Part shown: positions 50,683 to 58,479 of the stretch, piece by piece
How the letters are laid out: every line of letters starts with the position of its first letter
Numbering within the stretch: the first letter of the stretch is position 1
NCBI RefSeq assembly: GCF_009193265.1
Contig: NZ_VZZZ01000002.1
Location: 1 to 64,000, forward strand
Length of the DNA stretch: 64,000 nucleotides
Source: Marinobacter changyiensis
Lineage (GTDB): Bacteria > Pseudomonadota > Gammaproteobacteria > Pseudomonadales > Oleiphilaceae
Direction: 5' to 3'
Program-made: the position numbers and the translations under genes
Notes under the pieces: model-generated
The model's database searches: none
What the model was told of the DNA's origin: nothing
Seen by the model: only the letters and a program-made list of their open reading frames with translations

Positions 50683-51873
50683 GTGAAACCAATGGAAACA
50701 ATAAAGGCGCTGGTCGCCAGCGTGATCGCGGTGGTGATCACGGTGGGCGTTGCCCGGTTCTCGTACACGCCGATGATTCCCGAGATGGTCGAGGCCCCGG
50801 GGTTGAGCAAGTCCGTGGTCGGGATGCTGGCAACCGTGAATTACGCCGGTTACCTCTCCGGTGCGCTACTTATCACCCGGATCAGCGATCTCGGGCTCAA
50901 GGTAAGGCTGTACCAGGTCGGGCTTGTGGTCGCGGTGGTTTCGACGGTTCTTATGGGGTACACCACGGAAGTGTGGTTGTGGTTTGTCCTGCGTTTTATC
51001 TCCGGGCTCAGCACCTCGGCGGGCATGTTGCTGGGTGCCGGCCTACTGATGAGCTGGCTGATCAAGAACAATCAAAAATCCGAGCTTGGGGTGTTCTTTT
51101 CCGGTATCGGGCTCGGGATTGTCCTGACGGCGATCGTGGCAGAGCTGATCAAGGATCCCTTCAGCTGGGATCAGCAATGGGTGATCTACGGACTGGTCGC
51201 GTTGGTACTGCTGATTCCAGCCTGGCTCTGGATGCCGGATTACCGGGCCTGCGCCTTGCCACGAACCGCGGGTAAGAGTGTCGGGGATGAGCGGAGCCGC
51301 TTCATTCGCATTCTGCAGCTGGCCTATTTCTGCGCCGGCGTAGGCTATGTGGTGACGGCGACGTTTCTGGTAGCCATCGCCGAGTCCATGCCCCAGCTCC
51401 GCGGTCAGGGCTGGCTGATTTGGCTCATTGCCGGTCTCGCAGCCACACCAGCCTGCTGGCTCTGGGATGTGTTCTCGCGGCGATGGGGGCAGTGGCTGGC
51501 GCTGTATCTGGCCTACACGCTCAATGCGGTCAGTATCCTGATGCTGATCGTCAACACCGGCATGGTCAGCGTGATGCTCAGTGCCATGATCTACGGCGCC
51601 AGCTTTATCGGTATTGTCAGCATGATGCTGGCCATGGTGGGGCGTGTTTTCCCCGAAAATCCGTCCCGGCCGATGAGCCGGCTGACCTTCAGCTATGGCA
51701 TAGCCCAGATGCTGGCGCCCGCCGTGGTTGGTTACCTGGCCGATGTGGAGGGAAATTACACCAACGGCCTCTGGCTTACCCTGATTGTGATGGCGCTGGG
51801 GGTGGTGGTGCTGCACTTGGCGCGCAAAACACAACAACGGGAGCACGGCGCGCCCGCCCTGGCCCGAGAATAG
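50683..51873 (+). CDS. MFS transporter, YbfB/YjiJ family
   Basis: A 12-helix major facilitator of 396 residues with the YbfB/YjiJ-type start (VGVARFSYTPMIPEM) and a pattern of a Gly/Ala-rich helix 1. The GTG start at 50683 follows AAGGA six bases away. Substrate is unknown. Its place next to paaX suggests, but does not prove, transport of an aromatic acid or its export. The stop codon is followed at once by a long inverted repeat. Confidence 0.85.
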   Translation: MKPMETIKALVASVIAVVITVGVARFSYTPMIPEMVEAPGLSKSVVGMLATVNYAGYLSGALLITRISDLGLKVRLYQVGLVVAVVSTVLMGYTTEVWLWFVLRFISGLSTSAGMLLGAGLLMSWLIKNNQKSELGVFFSGIGLGIVLTAIVAELIKDPFSWDQQWVIYGLVALVLLIPAWLWMPDYRACALPRTAGKSVGDERSRFIRILQLAYFCAGVGYVVTATFLVAIAESMPQLRGQGWLIWLIAGLAATPACWLWDVFSRRWGQWLALYLAYTLNAVSILMLIVNTGMVSVMLSAMIYGASFIGIVSMMLAMVGRVFPENPSRPMSRLTFSYGIAQMLAPAVVGYLADVEGNYTNGLWLTLIVMALGVVVLHLARKTQQREHGAPALARE

Positions 51874-51941
51874 CGACCCGTAACCGAGATGGAATAATTT
51901 GCTTCGGGGTACGGTTATTCCATCTCGGTTACGGGGTCGCT
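51872..51941. repeat. Long inverted repeat between the MFS gene and paaX
   Basis: The left arm starts at the MFS stop codon and the right arm is the last 27 bases of paaX. An 18-bp perfect stem (51880-51897 with 51915-51932) continues for 8 more pairs past a single bulged G, with a 17-base loop at 51898-51914. There is no T-run. It may act as a shared terminator or protect both 3' ends; its origin looks like an inverted copy of the paaX end. Confidence 0.85.
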
Positions 51942-52877
51942 GACGACGCTTGAATCCCGCAGTCCCCCGAACCGTTTGTAGAACTTCTCCCCGGGCCCTG
52001 GCAGCGGGCCGGAGGCGTTCTCGAGGGTTTCGTCCAGCCATTGCTCGGCCCGCAGATAGATTTTCCGGTACAGATTACGGCAAAGCTGCTTGGCGCTGCG
52101 GCCCTCCCAGTCACCCGGTAACAGTTCGTCGGGCAGCAGAGGGTCCCGCAGCAGAATCTTGCGGTACTCATGAATCAGCAGGATGCGCAGAATCAGGCAC
52201 TCCTCCGGGTTGAGCGTGTCTTCGGACTGAAGCTCACGCCACAGGGGGCGGAACTGTGTCAGGAAGTGCCGGTAGCGGCCCCCAAGCTCATCCAGGTTCC
52301 AGCTCTCACGGACCAGCAGGCGAAGTGCCCTGGGGCTTTTCTGCTCCATCGGTATGGTCTGCATCACGATGGTGTCATCCAGAGCGCCCCATTCCTGCAG
52401 CATGGGAATCAGTTCGCTGCGAGTGAACCTGGGGTGCTCCATCAGGCCCGGAGCCATACTGCCAAAGCTGAGCCACTTCAGTTCCTCCCGGACTTTCTGA
52501 CGAAGTTCCGGCGACAGCTGATTCAGGTACACAATGCACCAGCTGCCGTTCCACTCTTCGGTAGCAAGATTGAAAACATGCTTGAAGGCCTGCTCGAACC
52601 GGCGCAGCCCCGGACCGGTGAGGCTGTAATAACTGCAGCGTCCGACTTTTTCGGTTTGCAGCCAGGATTCCTGAACCAGGCGATACACCGAAGTGCGCAC
52701 CAGCCGCTGACTGATGCCCATAGGTTCTACCAGTTTCATCAGGCTGCCAAGCCAGACATTGCCACCGCGGGGAACAATGGCATCGCCATAAATGGTGATG
52801 ATGAGAGAGCCGGCGCGGAGTGGCCGTTTCTTCTGGAAGGTTTTGACGAGCAGTTCAAGCTGGCTTTTCGCAGTCAT
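51915..52877 (-). CDS. paaX: Phenylacetic acid degradation repressor PaaX
   Basis: PaaX represses phenylacetate-pathway genes and is released by phenylacetyl-CoA. The N-terminal winged helix (RAGSLIITIYGDAIVPRGG, with LVRTSVYRLVQESWL as recognition region), the central and C-terminal PaaX domains are all present. 320 residues, usual size. The ATG at 52877 is used; an ORF start nine codons upstream is less like the family. It is divergent from the ABC importer, whose promoter holds a PaaX-type operator. Its last 27 bases form one arm of the inverted repeat. Confidence 0.93.
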   Translation of the reverse strand: MTAKSQLELLVKTFQKKRPLRAGSLIITIYGDAIVPRGGNVWLGSLMKLVEPMGISQRLVRTSVYRLVQESWLQTEKVGRCSYYSLTGPGLRRFEQAFKHVFNLATEEWNGSWCIVYLNQLSPELRQKVREELKWLSFGSMAPGLMEHPRFTRSELIPMLQEWGALDDTIVMQTIPMEQKSPRALRLLVRESWNLDELGGRYRHFLTQFRPLWRELQSEDTLNPEECLILRILLIHEYRKILLRDPLLPDELLPGDWEGRSAKQLCRNLYRKIYLRAEQWLDETLENASGPLPGPGEKFYKRFGGLRDSSVVSDPVTEME

Positions 52878-53034
52878 GGGTCTAAGTTCGCAAATAAGAA
52901 TCAATGAAACACGTTGTGGGTATTATGCGGGTCTCACGTGTCAGGTAAAGGTTTGTCTCTCTGGTTGCCGTGCTGGCGCGTAGTGTCGGCGTCAGCTTTA
53001 CTTATAGGGCCTTGGCCGCACGCCCTGAAATCAG
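52878..53034. other. Left part of the paaX / importer intergenic region
   Basis: Non-coding. A single PaaX-like half-site (GAATCA, 52898-52903; TGATTC on the minus strand) lies 21 bases before the paaX start, without a partner at 27 bp. On the minus strand CATAAT-type -10 sequence occurs near 52922-52927 and could drive paaX. Confidence 0.4.
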
Positions 53035-53125
53035 TTGACATGGAAGTTATGATACAATAACTTCGTTTGATGTTCGTCAATGGTATCAAGTTTTACCGGG
53101 AGCGAAGTATCAGAATTGCTATGAT
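53035..53125 (+). promoter_or_regulatory. Importer promoter with PaaX-type operator
   Basis: TGATAC (53050-53055) and GTATCA (53083-53088) form an inverted pair with exactly 27 bases between, the layout of the E. coli PaaX site (TGATTC-N27-GAATCA). The left half-site is part of an extended -10, TGATACAAT (53050-53058), and a TTGACA lies at 53035-53040. A second extended -10, TGCTATGAT (53117-53125), lies next to a third half-site GTATCA (53107-53112). PaaX bound here would block RNA polymerase. Confidence 0.65.
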
Positions 53126-53184
53126 CGCGGATCAAGAAACAAAAACCTACTCAAGCCCCTGCACAATTCGGGAGAATAAAAACA

Positions 53185-54342
53185 ATGCTTAAGATAATGA
53201 TGCGTCGCGCAAGAAAATGCGCAGTAGTTGCTGCAGCCGGTCTCATGATGATGAGTGCCCAGGCAGCTGAACCAATCAAAATCGGGTCGTTCCTGTCGAT
53301 TACCGGTCCGGCATCCTTCCTTGGCGATCCCGAGCTGAAAACCCTCGAGATGTACGTCGAAAAAATCAATGAAGAAGGCGGTGTCCTGGGGCGTCCGTTG
53401 GAGCTGATTCACTATGACGACGTTGGCAATGCCTCGTCTGCCCGTAATTTCGCCAGCCGTCTGATCCGTTCGGACCGGGTGGATATCATCGTTGGTGGCA
53501 GCACCACTGGTGCCACCATGGCGGCGGTCCCACTGATCGAGCAGGCGCAGGTTCCGTTCATTTCTCTGGCTGGTGCGGTGGTTATAACCACCCCGGTGAA
53601 GAAGTGGGTGTTCAAGACACCTCAATCCGACCGCATGGCCGCAGAGCGTATCCTGACGGACATGAAAGATCGCGGCGTCAGCAAGATCGGTCTGATTTCC
53701 GGCACTGGTGGTTTCGGCAGTTCCGGCCGTACCCAGACTCTGGAAGTGGCGGAGCAAATGGGTATGGAAGTCGTCGCCGATGTCACCTACAGCGGATCTG
53801 ATACAGACATGACCGCCCAGCTGACCAATATCCGTAACACGAAAGGTGTTGAAGCGGTTCTCAACTTCGGTTTCGGTCAGGGTCCGGCCATTGTTACCCG
53901 CAACTACGCCCAGCTGGGAATGGAACTGCCGTTTTATCAGTCCCATGGCGTGGCGTCTGACAGCTTCCTCGAACTGGCTGGCTCCTCTGCAGAAGGTCTT
54001 CGCCTGCCGGCGTCACCGCTGCTGGTGCCCGACTCTCTGCCGGATAACGATCCCCAGAAAGAAGTGGTCCAGAACTACAAGGCCGAGTACGAAGCGCGCT
54101 GGGATTCCAAGGTTTCAACCTTCGGCGCCTATGCGTACGACGGGCTGATGCTGGCGGTCCGCGCCATTGAAGAGGCGGGTTCGACAGATCCCGAGGCCGT
54201 TCGTGAGGCGTTGGAAAATATCAAGGGTTACGTCGGTGTGACTGGTGAGTTCAACATGTCTCCCGATGACCACAACGGCCTTGATGCAGATTCCTTCCGC
54301 ATGCTGGAAGTCCAGAACGGCGAATGGAACCTGATTAACTGA
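53185..54342 (+). CDS. ABC importer substrate-binding protein (LivJ/K type)
   Basis: A periplasmic binding protein of the branched-chain amino acid (Peripla_BP_6) family. Signal peptide residues 1-28 end in SAQA before AEPIKIG. The type-I fold follows (IGSFLSITGPASFLGDPELKTLEMYVEKIN across its first lobe, and GVSKIGLISGTGGFG). 385 residues. The ligand is not fixed by sequence: context (PaaX, oxidoreductase, paaZ) favours an aromatic amino acid or arylacetate over leucine/valine. First gene of the transporter operon; a GGGAGA Shine-Dalgarno precedes the ATG. Confidence 0.92.
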   Translation: MLKIMMRRARKCAVVAAAGLMMMSAQAAEPIKIGSFLSITGPASFLGDPELKTLEMYVEKINEEGGVLGRPLELIHYDDVGNASSARNFASRLIRSDRVDIIVGGSTTGATMAAVPLIEQAQVPFISLAGAVVITTPVKKWVFKTPQSDRMAAERILTDMKDRGVSKIGLISGTGGFGSSGRTQTLEVAEQMGMEVVADVTYSGSDTDMTAQLTNIRNTKGVEAVLNFGFGQGPAIVTRNYAQLGMELPFYQSHGVASDSFLELAGSSAEGLRLPASPLLVPDSLPDNDPQKEVVQNYKAEYEARWDSKVSTFGAYAYDGLMLAVRAIEEAGSTDPEAVREALENIKGYVGVTGEFNMSPDDHNGLDADSFRMLEVQNGEWNLIN

Positions 54343-54362
54343 TTTTCCTTTCACCTGTCTCG

Positions 54363-54399
54363 CGGCTGGCGGCTGCCCACCAGGGTAAGCCGCCAGTCG
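54363..54399 (+). promoter_or_regulatory. Hairpin between the binding protein and permease genes
   Basis: CGGCTGGCGGCT (54363-54374) pairs with AGCCGCCAGTCG (54388-54399), 12 bp with one G-T pair, and a 13-base loop. No T-run, so more likely an mRNA-stabilising or partial-termination element that raises binding protein over permease, as known for other ABC operons. Confidence 0.6.
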
Positions 54400-54421
54400 A
54401 TGTTCGACTGGAACCACCGCT

Positions 54422-55297
54422 ATGCTCGCAGAATTCTTACAGTATCTGTTCACCGGGATTACTATCGGTGCGACCTACGCCCTGATAGCCCTCGGTTTTA
54501 CCCTGATTTACAACGCCAGCCACGTCATCAACTTCGCCCAGGGCGAATTCCTGATGATTGGGGGCATGGCGACGGTTTCCCTGACGGCCATGGGCGTGCC
54601 CATGGCCGTTGCGGTTGTGCTCGCCGTTATCCTGGCAGGCGTGCTGGGCATTGCGCTTCAGCGCCTCGCCATTGCACCGGCCAAGCAGGCCGATGTGGTC
54701 ACCCTGATCATTATAACCATTGGTGCATCGATCTTTATTCGCGGTATTGCCCAGTTAGTCTGGGGCAAGCAGTACCACGTGATGCAGAATTTCAGCACCA
54801 GTGAGCCCATCCAGGTTTTTGGCGCAGTGCTGAACAGTCAGAGCCTGTGGGTCCTGGGTGTCGGTGCAGTAATGGTGGTCGCTCTGGTGTTGTTTTTCAC
54901 CAAGACACTGATTGGCAAAGCCATTCTGGCGACCTCCATGAACAAGGACGCGGCGCGCCTGGTGGGCATCCGGACCCAGATGGTGTTGATGCTGGCCTTC
55001 ATGGTGTCTGCACTGCTGGGCTCGGTTGCCGGCATCGTGGTGGCACCAATTACCTTCACCTCCTACGACATCGGCATCATCCTCGGCCTGAAGGGCTTTG
55101 TCGCTGCAGCTATCGGCGGTCTCGGCAGTGGTGTGGGCGCGGTTGTCGGAGGTTTGGCTCTGGGTATCGTTGAGGCCATGACAGCCGGTTACATTTCTTC
55201 TGATTACAAGGACGCGGTGGCGTTTTCCATGATTCTGCTGGTGCTGTTTTTCATGCCTCGCGGACTCTTCGGTGCCAAAATCGTGGAGCGTGTCTGA
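54422..55297 (+). CDS. livH: ABC importer permease, LivH type
   Basis: The first inner-membrane subunit of the importer: 291 residues, about eight helices, with LivH features such as GATYALIALGFTLIYNASHVINFAQGEFLMIGG (across one helix pair) and KGFVAAAIGGLGSGVGAVVGG, the coupling region for the ATPases. The stop and the next start share a base. Confidence 0.93.
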   Translation: MLAEFLQYLFTGITIGATYALIALGFTLIYNASHVINFAQGEFLMIGGMATVSLTAMGVPMAVAVVLAVILAGVLGIALQRLAIAPAKQADVVTLIIITIGASIFIRGIAQLVWGKQYHVMQNFSTSEPIQVFGAVLNSQSLWVLGVGAVMVVALVLFFTKTLIGKAILATSMNKDAARLVGIRTQMVLMLAFMVSALLGSVAGIVVAPITFTSYDIGIILGLKGFVAAAIGGLGSGVGAVVGGLALGIVEAMTAGYISSDYKDAVAFSMILLVLFFMPRGLFGAKIVERV

Positions 55298-56304
55298 TGT
55301 TGAACCGGTTTATGCAGTCGCGCCTCCGGGGGCTGATGGTCCTCGCACTGATCTTGATTATTATCCCTGCTTTTCTGAGCAACCCGTTTCATTATGAACT
55401 GGCCACCCAGATAGCCATTATTGGCGCTACGGTTGTCGGCCTGAACCTTCTGGTGGGCTTTGCCGGCCAGATCAGTCTCGGCCATGCCGGGTTCTTCGGC
55501 CTCGGTGCTTACTTCACGGGTATCGCGACGGGAACCTATGGATGGCCGTCTGTGCCAGCCCTTTTGGTTGGTGCTATCGTCGTCGGCATTATTGCATGGG
55601 TTGTCGGACGCCCGATCCTGCGTCTCAAAGGGCATTACCTGTCCATGGCAACCCTTGCGGTGGGCTTTATTATTGCCATCATCCTGAACAATGAGCGTGC
55701 CATCACCGGTGGTCCCGACGGCATGCCGGTCCCGGCTTTTGAAGTGTTCGGCTGGGAGCTCAGCTCGTTTGGCACTTATTCGCTGTTCGGACTGGAGATT
55801 TCTGGCGTTCAGGCCTGGTATATGTTTGCCAGCGGGGTTCTGTTGCTGGCGGTCTGGTTTGCCCTGAATCTCATAGAATCGCCTATCGGCCGGGCCTTGC
55901 GTTCCGTTCATGGGTCGGAAGTGGCGGCCAGCGTGGTGGGCGTCGACACCGCGAAGTACAAAAGCCTCGTATTCGTGATCTCCGCCATCTATGCCAGCCT
56001 GATGGGCGGCCTTTACGCCCATTTTCAGGGCTTTATCACTCCGGCGGTGGCAAGCTTCGAATTCTCCATTCTCTTTATCACCATGGTCGTCCTTGGTGGC
56101 ATGGGCTCCACCTTCGGTGTGATTCTGGGCGCCGTGGTGCTGAAGCTGTTGCCCCAGGTTCTGGCGGATTTCCAGGAACTCGAAACGGTTATGTTCGGCC
56201 TGATCCTGATGTTGACCATGATTTTCATGCCCAAGGGCCTGTTGCCAACCCTGACCGCTGCAGTTTCCAAACGACTACGCAAGAAAACGGGAGGTAAGGC
56301 ATGA
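55297..56304 (+). CDS. livM: ABC importer permease, LivM type
   Basis: The second permease subunit: 335 residues, about ten helices. LivM signatures: VGLNLLVGFAGQISLGHAGFFGLGAY, LRLKGHYLSMATLA, and the GRALRSVHGSEVAASVVGVD coupling helix. It ends in a basic cytoplasmic tail (RLRKKTGGKA) and overlaps livG by four bases. Confidence 0.93.
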   Translation: MLNRFMQSRLRGLMVLALILIIIPAFLSNPFHYELATQIAIIGATVVGLNLLVGFAGQISLGHAGFFGLGAYFTGIATGTYGWPSVPALLVGAIVVGIIAWVVGRPILRLKGHYLSMATLAVGFIIAIILNNERAITGGPDGMPVPAFEVFGWELSSFGTYSLFGLEISGVQAWYMFASGVLLLAVWFALNLIESPIGRALRSVHGSEVAASVVGVDTAKYKSLVFVISAIYASLMGGLYAHFQGFITPAVASFEFSILFITMVVLGGMGSTFGVILGAVVLKLLPQVLADFQELETVMFGLILMLTMIFMPKGLLPTLTAAVSKRLRKKTGGKA

Positions 56305-57059
56305 CAGCACTGGTTGAAGTAAAAGGGCTGGATAAGGCCTTTGGTGGTGTTCATGCGGTGGAAGGTGTCAGTTTCGCCGTGGAGGCCGGGCAGGTCTATT
56401 CTGTCATTGGCCCGAACGGTGCTGGCAAAACCACGTTGTTCAACCTGATTACCGGCCTCTACATCCCCACGAAGGGCGAGATTCTGCTGAATGGCGAGAG
56501 TACTGCCAAGCTGGAACCGAACCAGCTTGCGGAACGGGGCATGTGCCGGACCTTTCAGCAGATGCAGATCTGTATGAACATGACCGCCATCGAGAATGTG
56601 ATGCTCGGTCGACACCTGCAGCTTAAAAGCAGCCTGTTTACCACGTTGTTCCGCTTGCCGGCTTTGCGGCGGGGCGAGGAGGCAGCCTACAAACGTGCCG
56701 CTGACCTTATGGAGTATGTGGGTTGTGGTGAGTACGTGGGTGCCGAGGCCTCTGCGATGTCTTACGGTGCACTGAAGCGGCTCGAAGTTGCCCGGGCCCT
56801 GGCGGCGGAACCCAAGGTCATTCTGCTGGATGAACCGGCGGCAGGTCTTAACGCAACGGAGACTGCAGCGTTGGAAGACCTGATCCGGAAAATTGCGGAT
56901 CAGGGTATAACCGTGATGTTGGTTGAGCACGATATGAAACTGGTTATGGGAATTTCCGACCGGTTGCTGGTGCTTAACTATGGGCGCGTTCTGGCCGAGG
57001 GTACGCCCGCGGAAATCCGTCAGAACCCGGACGTTATCGCCGCCTATCTCGGTGGCTGA
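56301..57059 (+). CDS. livG: ABC importer ATPase, LivG type
   Basis: One of two ATPases of the importer. Walker A GPNGAGKTT, a YGALKRLEVARAL signature region, Walker B VILLDEPAAGLN and the H-loop VEHDMKLVM are present; the C-terminal LAEGTPAEIRQNPDVIAAYLG is the LivG/F hallmark. The signature reads MSYGALKRLE rather than LSGGQ, usual for LivG. 252 residues. An 17-base gap precedes the next gene. Confidence 0.94.
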   Translation: MTALVEVKGLDKAFGGVHAVEGVSFAVEAGQVYSVIGPNGAGKTTLFNLITGLYIPTKGEILLNGESTAKLEPNQLAERGMCRTFQQMQICMNMTAIENVMLGRHLQLKSSLFTTLFRLPALRRGEEAAYKRAADLMEYVGCGEYVGAEASAMSYGALKRLEVARALAAEPKVILLDEPAAGLNATETAALEDLIRKIADQGITVMLVEHDMKLVMGISDRLLVLNYGRVLAEGTPAEIRQNPDVIAAYLGG

Positions 57060-57076
57060 GCAAAGAGACATTTCAC

Positions 57077-58441
57077 ATGAGCGAGCAACACACTGAAATG
57101 GCGCCTGCCCAGTCACGCAGTGAGCAGGCCGTCCGAATTATTGTTCAGGAACATCAGGCGCTGTGGCGGATCCTGGATCTGCTGGATCAGCTTCTGAGTG
57201 ATATGAACCTCAACGACCAGCGGCCGGATGAGCGGCTGTTCAAGACGATCTTTGATTACATTCAGCACTTCTCCCAGCGGGTACACAGTACGCCAACGGA
57301 CATTGAGCTCTACAAACGGCTCAGTGAGAAGTCCCCCGAGACAGCGCCTCTGCTGGAGAAACTGGCCAGGGGCTACGTGATCGGGCATGAAAAGCTGCTG
57401 GAGCTGCGCCAGCTGCTGGCGGAGTGTGAGGAAGGCTGGCCGGAAGGTCGTGAGGACTTCAGCCACGCCCTGGCACGTTTCACTGAAGCCTTGCGTAAGC
57501 ACATCCGCAAGGAAGAGGGTGTGGTTATTCCCCGGGCCCGGAAACTGCTGACCGAGGAAGACTGGCAGCAGATCATCGAAGCGCGGGATGTGGAAAACGA
57601 CCCTTTGTTTGGTGAGCGGGTGCGGGAAGAATTCCGGGAGTTGCGTCACCAGATTGTCAGTTATACCCCGGAAAAGTTCGGGGGCCTGGGTCTCAAACAT
57701 TCAGAACGGGTTACCGCGCCTCACGCAAAACAGGAAATGTTGTCCATCAAGGGACTGGTGACGTCCTATGGCCAGATTGAGGTCCTGCATGACGTGGATA
57801 TCCATATCAACAGTGGTGAGATCGTATCGCTTGTGGGGGCCAATGGTGCCGGTAAATCGACCCTGCTGATGACCATTTCCGGATTACAGCCCACCGATCG
57901 CGGCGTCATAACATTCGAGGGCAAGGATCTGGCAAAGGTCAGTGCCGATAAGCGAGTCGCCGATGGCATTGTGCAGGTGCCTGAGGGCCGTCAGGTGTTC
58001 AAGGACCTCAGTGTTCATGACAACCTGCTGCTGGGTGCTTACACCCGTGGCAAGACCCCCGAGGTAAAGAACGACCTGGAGCGTATGTACACCAAGTTCC
58101 CCATCCTTCGCCAGAAACGCCACAATCTGGCAGGTGAGCTGTCCGGTGGCCAGCAGCAGATGCTTGCCATGGGGCGGGCATTAATGGCCAAGCCAAGACT
58201 GCTGCTCATGGATGAACCCAGCATGGGCCTTGCGCCGTTGATTATCGAAGAGATTTTCAACATCGTAAAAGAGCTGAAGGAAGAGGGCATTACCATCTTC
58301 CTGGTTGAGCAGAATGCCTCCCAGGCCCTGGCATTGGCTGACCGTGGCTATGTGCTTGAAACCGGGAACGTGGTGATTGAAGGCACCGGCCGTGAACTGC
58401 TCAGCAATGAGAAAGTTCGTGAGGCGTACCTGGGCATGTAA
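57077..58441 (+). CDS. livF: Fusion of a hemerythrin-like (HHE) domain with a LivF-type ABC ATPase
   Basis: The C-terminal 233 residues (from about 222) are a normal LivF ATPase: Walker A GANGAGKST at 254-262, LSGGQQQM, Walker B LLLMDEPSMGLAP, and VEQNASQALALADRGYVLETG. Ahead of it are about 200 residues that read as a four-helix hemerythrin-like domain: H26 in VQEHQALWRILDLLDQLL, H70/D75 in helix 2, H104 in GYVIGHEKLLELR, and HIRKEEGVVIPRARKLLTEEDW with H142 and E146. The first, third and fourth metal motifs look canonical; the helix-2 HHPKE-type motif is degenerate. No internal stop or frameshift separates the parts, and the inner ATG at 57737 has only a poor Shine-Dalgarno. LivF alone is normally about 235 residues, so the fusion is the odd part. 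A sensing role is inferred. Confidence 0.85.
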   Translation: MSEQHTEMAPAQSRSEQAVRIIVQEHQALWRILDLLDQLLSDMNLNDQRPDERLFKTIFDYIQHFSQRVHSTPTDIELYKRLSEKSPETAPLLEKLARGYVIGHEKLLELRQLLAECEEGWPEGREDFSHALARFTEALRKHIRKEEGVVIPRARKLLTEEDWQQIIEARDVENDPLFGERVREEFRELRHQIVSYTPEKFGGLGLKHSERVTAPHAKQEMLSIKGLVTSYGQIEVLHDVDIHINSGEIVSLVGANGAGKSTLLMTISGLQPTDRGVITFEGKDLAKVSADKRVADGIVQVPEGRQVFKDLSVHDNLLLGAYTRGKTPEVKNDLERMYTKFPILRQKRHNLAGELSGGQQQMLAMGRALMAKPRLLLMDEPSMGLAPLIIEEIFNIVKELKEEGITIFLVEQNASQALALADRGYVLETGNVVIEGTGRELLSNEKVREAYLGM

Positions 58442-58479
58442 TGCCCGGAATCGGGTCCTGTGGCAGCGGCTTCAGGGCT

